9,208 nt of DNA from Eubacterium sp. CAG:248 (GCA_000436475.1 FR886232.1:4849-14056); one strand, 5' to 3'; positions 1 to 6,860 are shown, counted from the stretch's first letter. Numbers and translations are program-made. Notes: a model not told the origin generated them from the sequence alone.

Positions 1-70
1 TGTTCATGTTATTCACATTATTCATACTGTTCATATTACTCATATTATTCATGCTATTAATATTATTCAT
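1..70 (-). CDS. Partial Asn/Met-rich protein start, probable CotJB (runs off left edge)
   Basis: Only the first 23 codons are visible, starting at 70 on the minus strand and leaving the window at base 1. A strong GGAGGT ribosome binding site (84-79) lies 8 nt before the ATG. The ATG overlaps the stop of the upstream cotJA-like gene (ATGA), which indicates translational coupling. The visible peptide is low-complexity: almost entirely Asn and Met in an M-N-N-like triplet repeat with occasional Ser, Ile and Val. In clostridia and bacilli cotJA is normally followed by cotJB, a small inner spore-coat protein, so this is most likely cotJB with a repeat-rich N-terminal extension. The conserved CotJB body lies outside the window, so that identity is inference from gene order. 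It could instead be an unrelated low-complexity coat protein. That it is coding is well supported by the ribosome binding site, the overlap and the open frame. Confidence 0.7.
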   Translation of the reverse strand, partial: MNNINSMNNMSNMNSMNNVNNMN

Positions 71-210
71 GTTCTGATACCTCCAAAAGGTTTGTTAAGA
101 ACAGGAAATAAAGTACCATATTTTAAAGCTCTGCATGGGTCATACAATTCTCCCCATTTTTGCCATGGTACATAGCACATGGCAAGAGAAAATGTATTCT
201 GCATTTTCAT
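67..210 (-). CDS. cotJA: CotJA-like spore coat protein, 47 aa
   Basis: A 47-codon gene on the minus strand, starting at 210 and ending with TGA at 69-67. The peptide contains LAMCYVPWQ (residues 9-17), then ELYDP, then YGTLFP (31-36) and NKPFGG (39-44). This follows the CotJA family pattern of LAMAYVP, a spaced LY, GTLFP and KPF-G known from clostridial spore-coat proteins. CotJA sits in the spore coat and its operon (cotJA-cotJB-cotJC) is made in the mother cell under sigma-E in Bacillus subtilis. The start is chosen because GGAG lies 7 nt upstream of the first ATG; a second in-frame ATG follows two codons later. A CATATAAT sequence on the minus strand (249-242) resembles a sigma-E -10 element, but no good -35 goes with it. 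The stop overlaps the next gene by ATGA. Recognition is from family memory, not a search. Confidence 0.85.
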   Translation of the reverse strand: MKMQNTFSLAMCYVPWQKWGELYDPCRALKYGTLFPVLNKPFGGIRT

Positions 211-544
211 AAACATACTCCAGTTATAAAGAATTCATTACATTATATGTAATATATTTTTAGATGACACAGATATCATATTGGGTTATGGATAAAAACA
301 AATAGATATTGTCAAATGATATATGAAAAAATAAAAATATACTTTTGAATATTGCATGAGTTTAGGGTGTATGCTATTTATAAATGTTATATATCAGTGT
401 TGAAAATCAGATATATATGTAGTTATATATAAAGCTATATTTACGAGTTATATAGACGGTTATATATAAAATTGAAAATCAGCTGGCAGTCAGGACAGCT
501 ATGTGATATGATTAATTGAAATTTTACTATAGTGAGGATTAATC
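211..544. other. Divergent AT-rich intergenic region with nested direct repeats
   Basis: This stretch separates the leftward cotJ genes from the rightward PTS IIC gene. I see no gene in it. From 386 to 482 it contains short repeats: GTTATATA begins at 386, 422, 447 and 459; the longer GTTATATATAAA occurs at 422-433 and 459-470; TTGAAAATCAG occurs at 400-410 and 472-482. The two TTGAAAATCAG copies bracket the two GTTATATATAAA copies. This could be a regulator-binding region or simply AT-rich low-complexity DNA. The cotJ promoter should lie in the left third and the PTS promoter near 483-512. Confidence 0.6.
483..512 (+). promoter_or_regulatory. Candidate promoter of the PTS IIC gene (extended -10)
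   Basis: TATGAT at 507-512 is preceded by TGA, giving an extended -10 (TGNTATNAT form). CTGGCA at 483-488 matches four of six bases of TTGACA at an 18-nt spacing. The start codon is 32 nt downstream of the -10. The second TTGAAAATCAG repeat overlaps the upstream edge, so a repressor or activator there could act on this promoter. This is a prediction by eye. Confidence 0.4.
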
Positions 545-1639
545 ATGTGGGAGAAAATTAAAGCGTTTTTAAAGAAAAAAGATGTTGAAATATCGGTTAA
601 AAGATATGGAATAGATGCACTTGGGGCAATGGCTCAGGGATTGTTTTGTTCGTTATTAATAGGAACTATACTAAATACTTTGGGTACACAGCTTCATATT
701 GGATTTCTTACTAATACAGTTGCAACAATAAGTGGTGTTAATTATACAGTTGGAGGTCTTGCATCAGCCATGAGCGGACCAGCTATGGCGGTGGCTATAG
801 GGTATGCACTGAAATGTCCGCCACTTGTTCTTTTTTCGCTTATAACAGTTGGTTTTGCATCTAATGCATTAGGTGGTGCAGGTGGTCCATTGGCGGTATA
901 TTTTGTAGCTATTATTGCAGCAGAAGCAGGAAAATTAGTATCGAAGGAAACAAAGATAGATATACTTGTAACACCATTAATAACGATAGGCGTTGGAACA
1001 GGGGTGGCAGCATTGATAGCTCCACCGCTTGGAAAAGCGGCTATGAAAATAGGTGAGGTTATAATGCTTGCAACTAATCTTCAGCCTTTTCTTATGGGAA
1101 TAGTGGTATCAGTTCTTGTCGGAGCAGCACTTACATTACCGATATCTTCGGCAGCTATATGTGCAGCATTTGGACTTACAGGACTTGCAGGAGGAGCAGC
1201 TGTAGCAGGTTGTTGTGCCCAGATGATTGGCTTTGCGGTTATGTCTTTTAAGGAAAACGGATGGGGTGGACTTGTTTCACAGGGAATAGGTACATCAATG
1301 CTTCAGATGGGAAACATAATAAAGAATCCAAGGATATGGATTGCACCGATAGTAACATCAGCAATAACAGGACCTGTTGCAACATGTCTTTTTAAACTGC
1401 AGATGAATGGAACAGCAGTATCATCAGGTATGGGGACATGTGGCTTTGTAGGCCAGATAGGTGTATATTCAGGCTGGGTAAATGATGTTGCAGCAGGAAC
1501 TAAGAGTGCAATAACCATGATGGACTGGGCAGGATTAATACTTATATCTTTTATTTTGCCTGCAGTTATATGTCCATTTATAAATTGGCTGTTAAAGAAA
1601 GCAGGCTGGGTTAAAGATGGAGATATGAAACTCCAGTAG
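545..1639 (+). CDS. PTS EIIC-like membrane protein, PTS_EIIC_2/PfoR family
   Basis: A 364-residue hydrophobic protein with about nine predicted membrane segments (roughly 27-47, 70-90, 93-107, 113-128, 139-160, 183-203, 205-233, 264-284 and 326-348). It is rich in Gly/Ala membrane stretches such as GGLASAMSGPAMAVAIGYA and NALGGAGGPLAVYF. These are typical of the stand-alone EIIC-like family that includes Clostridium perfringens PfoR (PTS_EIIC_2). No EIIA or EIIB phosphotransfer domain is present in the protein or beside it, so transport by a normal phosphorelay would need partners elsewhere. A regulatory role, as proposed for PfoR, is also possible. Substrate is unknown. The start is supported by GAGGA (534-538) with a 6-nt spacer. 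The metallopeptidase gene follows 20 bp after the stop, so the two are probably co-transcribed. Confidence 0.85.
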   Translation: MWEKIKAFLKKKDVEISVKRYGIDALGAMAQGLFCSLLIGTILNTLGTQLHIGFLTNTVATISGVNYTVGGLASAMSGPAMAVAIGYALKCPPLVLFSLITVGFASNALGGAGGPLAVYFVAIIAAEAGKLVSKETKIDILVTPLITIGVGTGVAALIAPPLGKAAMKIGEVIMLATNLQPFLMGIVVSVLVGAALTLPISSAAICAAFGLTGLAGGAAVAGCCAQMIGFAVMSFKENGWGGLVSQGIGTSMLQMGNIIKNPRIWIAPIVTSAITGPVATCLFKLQMNGTAVSSGMGTCGFVGQIGVYSGWVNDVAAGTKSAITMMDWAGLILISFILPAVICPFINWLLKKAGWVKDGDMKLQ

Positions 1640-1659
1640 GTAGAAAAGAGTAAAATAAA

Positions 1660-2235
1660 ATGTGCAGTGGTGAATATGATAACATATGGAATAAAGATTA
1701 TATATCAGTGATAAAGTCAAAAAGACGTTCAATAGGTATTGAAGTCCACATGGATGGAAGAGTCATATTAAGAGCTCCGTATACATTAAGTGAAAAACAG
1801 CTTGAAGAATTCGTGGATAAACATAAGCTGTGGATTGAAGAAAAGCGACGTTATCTTGGAAGTAAAGCCAGAGCAGGAATATCAACCAATGCAAAGAAAA
1901 AAGATGAACTTACTAAAGATGAGATTAAGTGCATTAAAGAAGCATTTGAAAAACGTGTTATATATTACAGCCGTATTATGGGAGTGACGGTTAAAAATAT
2001 AACTATTAAAAACCAGAAAACAAGGTGGGGCAGCTGCAGTTCAAAGGGTAATCTGAACTTTAATTACCAGCTGTATTATATGCCACAGGAGCTTATGGAT
2101 TATGTTGTGGTGCATGAGCTTGCACACAGAAAATATATGAATCATTCAAAGGAATTCTGGGCAGAGGTGAAAAAGTACTGCCCAGAATATAAGGAAAGAA
2201 AAAATGTCCTAAAAAAATACATATTAGAAACATAG
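1660..2235 (+). CDS. YgjP-like (DUF45/M48-type) zinc metallopeptidase domain protein
   Basis: A 191-residue soluble protein matching the YgjP/DUF45 metallopeptidase family over its whole length. The N-terminal third (about 13-60) has the family's beta-rich start with KSKRRSIGIEVHMDGRVILR. TRWGSCSS (121-128) is the family hallmark. The zinc site is HELAH (152-156) with a third likely ligand His162 in NHS, followed by FW (166-167). Glu153 would be the catalytic base. Family members are of usual length and their substrates are poorly known. The start at 1660 has only a weak purine-rich site (AGAAAAGAG) upstream, but the N-terminus it gives aligns with the family. Weak initiation would fit coupling to the PTS IIC gene ending 20 bp earlier. 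Its stop lies 20 bp from the end of the converging lipoprotein gene, and I see no clear terminator in that gap. Confidence 0.88.
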   Translation: MCSGEYDNIWNKDYISVIKSKRRSIGIEVHMDGRVILRAPYTLSEKQLEEFVDKHKLWIEEKRRYLGSKARAGISTNAKKKDELTKDEIKCIKEAFEKRVIYYSRIMGVTVKNITIKNQKTRWGSCSSKGNLNFNYQLYYMPQELMDYVVVHELAHRKYMNHSKEFWAEVKKYCPEYKERKNVLKKYILET

Positions 2236-2255
2236 AGGCATATTGCAGACATATA

Positions 2256-3371
2256 TTAGTAAGTGAATGTTACGGTATATAAAGAGTAATTATTTCTAGG
2301 TACATTTTTATAAGTATATGATAAAGCTTCACCGGTTTTTGACACAGCTGTTTTTAAATCAGTTGTGAATGTGCAGGCGAATTCAAGATGAGTCTGTTTG
2401 TTTTTAACCGCATTACGGATAAGACGGTTTAACTGTGAAGTGTTGCTTATCATGGTTACTCCAGCATATCTTATATAAGAATATTTTGTTCCACAATTCT
2501 CATATTCACTGTATTTGTCATGGTTCCATGTATGATCAATGGACATGTCTTTGGCTGTAATATTAAAGTAAGAATGATCGGTGTATTCAAAAGAAGAACC
2601 TATAGGATCATCCCATGTTACGTCTACATGATACCATTGGTCATCCAGTTTAACAGTATTCCATATATGCTGCTCGTCACCAGCTTCACCGGACACTGTT
2701 CCATTTTCTATTCCAAGCATATCCATAAATGTTTTAAAACATTCGGTATAGCCGCTGCATACAGCGATTCCGTTAATAAGTGCACTGTATGCATTGTAAG
2801 AGGAATCACCAGTATCAACATAAGAAATGTGTTCGACAAGATAATCATGTACTGCAAGTTCGTTTTCTATATCCGAATTAGCAGGAGATGTAATCTCGTT
2901 TAATATCTGTATGTATTTAGTATATAATGTAAGCTGGCGTTCATTTAGTCCATCTGTTGAACCGGTTTTATATGCATTGATTATAGAAAAACTATCCCAG
3001 CATTCATATGTAATGCGTACATTAAAACCGTTTTTAACACGTTTATATTCACATTTCAACTGTTCTATGCCATCTATGGCAGCAAGCCATGAATTAGCAT
3101 CTATAAGAGATTCGTCTTCAATGAATAATTCGCATACGGTCTGATTATTTATTAAGCATTGATTGATATAATCAATTATTTCATTAGTTGATGAGGCGGA
3201 TTTATCATATGCAGTATTGGATATGGAGGTACATGACCCATCTTGCCATTCTGATAAAAAGGGGATATTACATCCAGTAAATAAAAGACTTATAATAATT
3301 GAAATAATAGCAAAAGTCTTTTTTTTAAAATTTATATTTCTAAAATTGCTTTTTTTAAAATGCATTGTCAT
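2256..3371 (-). CDS. Lipoprotein with transglutaminase-like (Cys-His-Asp) domain
   Basis: A 371-residue predicted lipoprotein. Lys/Arg-rich residues 4-18 and a hydrophobic stretch (20-32) lead to a lipobox ending LFTGC, so Cys34 would be lipidated and the protein anchored outside the cytoplasmic membrane. Phe at lipobox -3 is uncommon but tolerated. The central part (about 170-260) is a transglutaminase-like/papain-fold domain: AVCSGYTE with Cys205, QHIWNTV with His235, and WYHVDVTWDDP with Asp250 form the expected triad. Bacterial members act as cysteine proteases or crosslinking enzymes at the envelope, and the substrate here cannot be told. Residues 290-371 match nothing I recognise. An ATG two codons downstream (3365) has better spacing from the weak AGAAAGA site (3381-3375), so the true start may be 3365. 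No convincing promoter is visible. Confidence 0.85.
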   Translation of the reverse strand: MTMHFKKSNFRNINFKKKTFAIISIIISLLFTGCNIPFLSEWQDGSCTSISNTAYDKSASSTNEIIDYINQCLINNQTVCELFIEDESLIDANSWLAAIDGIEQLKCEYKRVKNGFNVRITYECWDSFSIINAYKTGSTDGLNERQLTLYTKYIQILNEITSPANSDIENELAVHDYLVEHISYVDTGDSSYNAYSALINGIAVCSGYTECFKTFMDMLGIENGTVSGEAGDEQHIWNTVKLDDQWYHVDVTWDDPIGSSFEYTDHSYFNITAKDMSIDHTWNHDKYSEYENCGTKYSYIRYAGVTMISNTSQLNRLIRNAVKNKQTHLEFACTFTTDLKTAVSKTGEALSYTYKNVPRNNYSLYTVTFTY

Positions 3372-3751
3372 TAATCTTTCTATAAATAATTATGTTATAA
3401 ATTGAATATTGTGTGTTGTTTGGTTATAATCTGTTATGATAAAAATCATGATGTCCACGTCTACGTGCCGCTTCTGCCCGTGTTAAATATATACCATGGG
3501 CACATAATACCTGCCAATATCCGTATATCGTGGGATTATCATCAAACTTTTATGCTCATATCTCATATCATGTGGGCAACACCATATTATAAAGGTATAT
3601 AAAAGAACATATACGTATCAATTTTAATACGTAATATGCAAAAATAAAAGTATTTATAATAGAATATGGGAGAAATATTGAGAAAATATTAAAAAAATAT
3701 TGGAAAATTGATATATATCCAGTTAAGGATAGTTAAGAAAAGAGGAATAAT
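3372..3751. other. Intergenic region with GC-richer island, hairpin and phased AT motifs
   Basis: This is the divergent gap between the lipoprotein (minus) and the DNA glycosylase (plus). No gene is convincing. Segment 3451-3480 is clearly richer in G+C than its surroundings and holds an imperfect palindrome CACGT-CT-ACGTG (3456-3467). TGCCCGTG (3475-3482) can pair with CATGGGCA (3495-3502) with one G-U pair across a 12-nt loop. On the minus strand, codons 3549 to 3427 are open (41 codons, containing TRAEAARRRGHHD) but lack any ATG, GTG or TTG. ATACGTAT (3611-3618) and ATACGTA (3627-3633) are centred 16 bp apart. AAATATT begins at 3673, 3684 and 3695. A consensus -10 TATAAT sits at 3655-3660 without a good -35. 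Confidence 0.6.
3655..3660 (+). promoter_or_regulatory. Candidate -10 element for the DNA glycosylase gene
   Basis: A perfect TATAAT lies about 90 nt upstream of the glycosylase start. No -35 resembling TTGACA occurs at 16-18 nt spacing, so this would need help from an activator or upstream AT-rich contacts. In DNA this AT-rich a chance match is quite possible. Confidence 0.25.
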
Positions 3752-4636
3752 ATGAACGATTATGTGATAAATACACCGTCAGATTTTAATCTTAAAGAAA
3801 CGCTGGAATGTGGGCAATGCTTTCATTTTAACATGCTTGATGAGAATGAATATGTGTTGACAGCATATGGACAGCTTTTACATATAAGACAGGATGATAG
3901 TAATCTGGTGTTTTACGATACAGATGAGAAGATATATGATACATTATGGAGAAAATATTTTGATATAGACAGGGATTATGGGAAAATAAAAGAAGAACTG
4001 CTTGCAAAGGATGATAAGCTAAAAGAAGCAATATGTGCAATGTCAGGAGTAAGAATACTTAATCAGGAATTTTTTGAAACACTTATATCATTTATAATCT
4101 CACAGAATAAGCAGATACCACATATTAAAAAGATAGTAGCTGATATATCAGAAAAGTATGGTACTTATAAAGGAGATGTAAAAGGAATCCCAATGTATAC
4201 ATTTCCAGATGTTAATCAGCTAAGAGAAGCAACTATTGAAGACCTTATTGATTTAAAAACAGGCTTTCGTGCTCCATATATATATGATGCAGTCAGCCAT
4301 GTTTATGATGGAAGTGTTAATTATAATGAACTTATAAAGTCAGATTCGGCAGCAGGAATAGAAAAAATGTGCAAAATAAAGGGCGTAGGCAATAAAGTTG
4401 CAAGCTGCGTAAGTCTTTTTGCGCTTGGAAAAAGAGATAGTTTTCCTATAGATGTATGGATAAAAAGGATAATGGAATATCTTTATTTTGATAAGAAGGA
4501 TACATCTAAGGAGGTTATAGCAGATTTTGCAAAAAACAGGTTTGGAGAACTTGGAGGATACGCACAGCAGTATCTTTTCTATTATGGGAAAACTATAAAA
4601 ATGGGAGTTGCAGAGTCAAAAAAACATAAAAAATAA
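3752..4636 (+). CDS. OGG1-family 8-oxoguanine DNA glycosylase/AP lyase
   Basis: A 294-residue base-excision repair enzyme of the OGG1 type, which removes 8-oxoguanine opposite cytosine and nicks the abasic site. The N-terminal OGG domain shows LECGQCFHF (18-26). The HhH-GPD core follows, with SGVRILNQEFFETLISFIISQ (98-118) matching the OGG1 segment before its helix-hairpin-helix. The hairpin KIKGVGNKVASC (208-219) carries the catalytic Lys215 (equivalent to human OGG1 Lys249). FPIDVW supplies the conserved Asp234 (equivalent to Asp268). The key residues are intact, so it should be active. Bacterial OGG-type enzymes are known mainly from clostridia. The start has AGAGGA (3741-3746) 5 nt upstream. 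The C-terminus is Lys-rich (SKKHKK). The groES promoter begins about 50 bp after the stop, so the two are separate transcription units. Confidence 0.92.
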   Translation: MNDYVINTPSDFNLKETLECGQCFHFNMLDENEYVLTAYGQLLHIRQDDSNLVFYDTDEKIYDTLWRKYFDIDRDYGKIKEELLAKDDKLKEAICAMSGVRILNQEFFETLISFIISQNKQIPHIKKIVADISEKYGTYKGDVKGIPMYTFPDVNQLREATIEDLIDLKTGFRAPYIYDAVSHVYDGSVNYNELIKSDSAAGIEKMCKIKGVGNKVASCVSLFALGKRDSFPIDVWIKRIMEYLYFDKKDTSKEVIADFAKNRFGELGGYAQQYLFYYGKTIKMGVAESKKHKK

Positions 4637-4684
4637 AAAAAGTATAATCAAAATGTAAAAACATTAATATATTTGAATTAGTTG

Positions 4685-4713
4685 TTGACAAATTATTGGC
4701 TGGGTGATATCTT
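4685..4713 (+). promoter_or_regulatory. Sigma-A promoter of groES-groEL
   Basis: A perfect -35 TTGACA (4685-4690) and a -10 TATCTT (4708-4713) are separated by 17 nt. Transcription would start near 4720, a few bases before the CIRCE operator, which is the usual arrangement for HrcA-controlled chaperonin operons. Confidence 0.85.
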
Positions 4714-4726
4714 ATCGTTATCGGGA

Positions 4727-4753
4727 TTAGCACTCGAAAGAAATGAGTGCTAA
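4727..4753 (+). promoter_or_regulatory. CIRCE operator (HrcA binding site)
   Basis: TTAGCACTC (4727-4735) and GAGTGCTAA (4745-4753) form a perfect 9-bp inverted repeat with a 9-nt spacer. This is exactly the CIRCE consensus. HrcA bound here represses the chaperonin operon until heat shock draws GroEL away from HrcA. hrcA itself is not in this window. The element probably also forms a hairpin in the mRNA leader. Confidence 0.98.
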
Positions 4754-4825
4754 CAGACAAAATTAAAGTAATGATAAAAGATAGCTGCCACATACATGTC
4801 AGACAGCGGAAAGGTGGATTATATT

Positions 4826-5113
4826 ATGAAGTTAGTACCATTAGGAGACAGAGTTGTAATTAAAGCATTAGTTGCAGAAGAAACTACTAAGTCAGGCATT
4901 GTATTACCAGGACAGGCAAAGGAAAAGCCATCACAGGCAGAAGTAGTTGCAGTAGGACCTGGTGGAGTTGTTGATGGCAAGGAAGTTACAATGCAGGTTA
5001 AGCCTGGAGATAAGGTAATATATTCTAAGTATGCAGGAACAGAAGTTAAGCTTGATGAAGAAGAATATATCGTAGTTAAGCAGAATGATATCCTTGCAGT
5101 AATTGAGGATTAA
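4826..5113 (+). CDS. groES: GroES co-chaperonin (Cpn10)
   Basis: A 95-residue protein of standard Cpn10 length, the heptameric lid of the GroEL folding chamber in the cytoplasm. MKLVPLGDRVVIK begins the conserved fold. The mobile loop spans about residues 17-32 and includes the GIVL segment (24-27) that contacts the GroEL apical domain. VVAVGPGG, KPGDKVIYSKYAGTEVK and the DILAVIED end are typical. The frame is open further upstream to an ATG at 4796, but that ATG lacks a ribosome binding site. The ATG at 4826 has AAGGTGG (4811-4817) 8 nt before it and gives the family N-terminus, so 4826 is the start. It is the first gene of the CIRCE-controlled operon, with groEL 58 bp downstream. Confidence 0.98.
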   Translation: MKLVPLGDRVVIKALVAEETTKSGIVLPGQAKEKPSQAEVVAVGPGGVVDGKEVTMQVKPGDKVIYSKYAGTEVKLDEEEYIVVKQNDILAVIED

Positions 5114-5171
5114 TTATAAATATTCATTATATTGTTGATTATATTATTGATTTTATTTGGAGGTAATAACA

Positions 5172-6797
5172 ATGGCAAAGGAAATTAAGTACGGAATCGA
5201 AGCAAGAAAAGCTCTTGAAGAGGGCGTTAATAAGTTAGCTAATACAGTAAGAGTTACAATCGGACCAAAGGGACGTAACGTAGTTCTTGATAAGTCATAT
5301 GGCGCACCACTTATCACTAATGATGGTGTTACAATAGCTAAGGATATCGAGCTTGAAGATGCATTTGAGAATCAGGGTGCACAGCTTGTAAAGGAAGTTG
5401 CTACTAAGACTAACGATGTAGCAGGTGATGGTACAACAACAGCTACTGTTCTTGCACAGGCTATGGTAAATGCAGGTATGAAGAACTTAGCTGCAGGTGC
5501 TAATCCAATTATCTTAAGAAAAGGTATGAAGAAGGCAACTGATTGTGCAGTAGAAGCTATAGCACAGATGAGCGAAAAGGTTACAGGCAAGGATCAGATT
5601 GCAAAGGTTGCATCTATCTCAGCAGGTGACGAAGAAGTAGGCCAGATGGTAGCAGATGCTATGGAAAAAGTTTCTAATGATGGCGTAATAACAATCGAAG
5701 AATCTAAGACAATGAAGACAGAACTTGACCTTGTAGAAGGTATGCAGTTCGACAGAGGTTATATATCAGCATATATGGCAACAGATATGGATAAGATGGA
5801 AGCTAACCTTGATAACCCATACATCCTTATCACAGATAAGAAGATATCTAACATTCAGGAAATCTTACCAGTTCTTGAGCAGATTGTACAGAATGGTGCT
5901 AAGCTTCTTATTATCGCTGAGGATGTTGAAGGTGAGGCACTTACAACACTTATCGTTAACAAGTTAAGAGGTACATTCAATGTAGTAGCTGTCAAGGCTC
6001 CTGGATATGGTGACAGACGTAAGGAAATGCTTAAGGATATCGCTATTCTTACAGGTGGTCAGGTTATCTCAGAAGAACTTGGTCTTGAGCTTAAGGATAC
6101 AACACTTGATATGCTTGGTAGAGCTAAGTCAGTTAAGGTTCAGAAGGAAAATACAGTTATCGTTGATGGCGAAGGTGCTAAGGAAGATATCGAAGCAAGA
6201 GTTGCACAGATTCGTGCACAGCTTGAAGAAACAACATCTGATTTCGATAAGGAAAAGTTACAGGAAAGACTTGCTAAGCTTGCAGGTGGCGTAGCTGTTA
6301 TCAGAGTTGGTGCAGCAACAGAAACTGAAATGAAGGAAGCTAAGCTTCGTATGGAAGATGCTCTTAATGCAACAAGAGCAGCAGTAGAAGAAGGCGTTAT
6401 CTCAGGTGGTGGTTCAGCTTATATCCACGCATCTAAGAAGGTTGCAGAGCTTGCTGCTACACTTAGCGGAGATGAAAAGACAGGTGCAGAGATTATCCTT
6501 AAGGCTCTTGAAGCTCCATTATTCCACATTGCTAACAATGCTGGTCTTGAGGGTGCAGTTATCATCAACAAGGTAAGAGAATCAGAAGTCGGAACAGGTT
6601 ATGATGCACTTAACGATAAGTACGTTAATATGGTTGATGCAGGTATCCTTGATCCAGCTAAGGTTACAAGAAGCGCATTACAGAATGCTACAAGTGTTGC
6701 ATCTACACTTCTTACAACAGAAGCAGTTGTTACAACTATTAAGGAAGATGCACCAGCTATGCCAGCAGGAGCTGCCGGTATGGGCGGAATGATGTAA
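5172..6797 (+). CDS. groEL: GroEL chaperonin (Cpn60)
   Basis: A 541-residue ATP-dependent chaperonin that folds proteins inside a double-ring chamber capped by GroES. The N-terminus MAKEIKYG, the ATP-binding GDGTTTAT (Asp86 equivalent to E. coli Asp87), the chaperonin signature AAVEEGVISGGG, and the flexible Gly-Met tail (MGGMM) are all present. No domain is missing. The frame extends five codons upstream to another ATG (5157), but GGAGG (5159-5163) lies between the two ATGs, 8 nt before 5172, so 5172 is the start. The gene strongly prefers AAG for Lys, unlike its mixed-usage neighbours, as expected of a highly expressed gene. It is regulated with groES through CIRCE and ends at a strong terminator. 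Confidence 0.98.
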   Translation: MAKEIKYGIEARKALEEGVNKLANTVRVTIGPKGRNVVLDKSYGAPLITNDGVTIAKDIELEDAFENQGAQLVKEVATKTNDVAGDGTTTATVLAQAMVNAGMKNLAAGANPIILRKGMKKATDCAVEAIAQMSEKVTGKDQIAKVASISAGDEEVGQMVADAMEKVSNDGVITIEESKTMKTELDLVEGMQFDRGYISAYMATDMDKMEANLDNPYILITDKKISNIQEILPVLEQIVQNGAKLLIIAEDVEGEALTTLIVNKLRGTFNVVAVKAPGYGDRRKEMLKDIAILTGGQVISEELGLELKDTTLDMLGRAKSVKVQKENTVIVDGEGAKEDIEARVAQIRAQLEETTSDFDKEKLQERLAKLAGGVAVIRVGAATETEMKEAKLRMEDALNATRAAVEEGVISGGGSAYIHASKKVAELAATLSGDEKTGAEIILKALEAPLFHIANNAGLEGAVIINKVRESEVGTGYDALNDKYVNMVDAGILDPAKVTRSALQNATSVASTLLTTEAVVTTIKEDAPAMPAGAAGMGGMM

Positions 6798-6860
6798 TAA
6801 GTAATAATTTGCTATACATCAGCAAGTTGATAAAATAAATTTAACATTTATATCATATTA

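Noticed and set aside
116..148. Sigma-E-like CATACAAT (141-148) with CCATATT (116-122) on the plus strand
   Set aside because: The spacing (18 nt) is too long for sigma-E, it lies within cotJA, and no plus-strand gene follows within a reasonable distance.
160..185. Perfect 8-bp inverted repeat TTGCCATG / CATGGCAA with a 10-nt spacer
   Set aside because: It lies inside the cotJA coding sequence over the conserved LAMCYVPW codons, and no T run follows on either strand, so protein constraint explains it better than an operator or terminator.
2520..2903. 127-codon plus-strand open frame opposite the lipoprotein gene
   Set aside because: It is antisense to the transglutaminase domain with its complete triad, shows no family features, and lacks a ribosome binding site.
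3402..3602. 66-codon plus-strand open frame starting with TTG in the intergenic gap
   Set aside because: It has a TTG start with no ribosome binding site, His/Tyr/Ile-rich composition typical of AT-rich non-coding DNA, and no recognisable family.
6007..6294. 95-codon alternative plus frame inside groEL
   Set aside because: It overlaps the fully conserved groEL frame and is a by-product of its biased codon use; no ribosome binding site.
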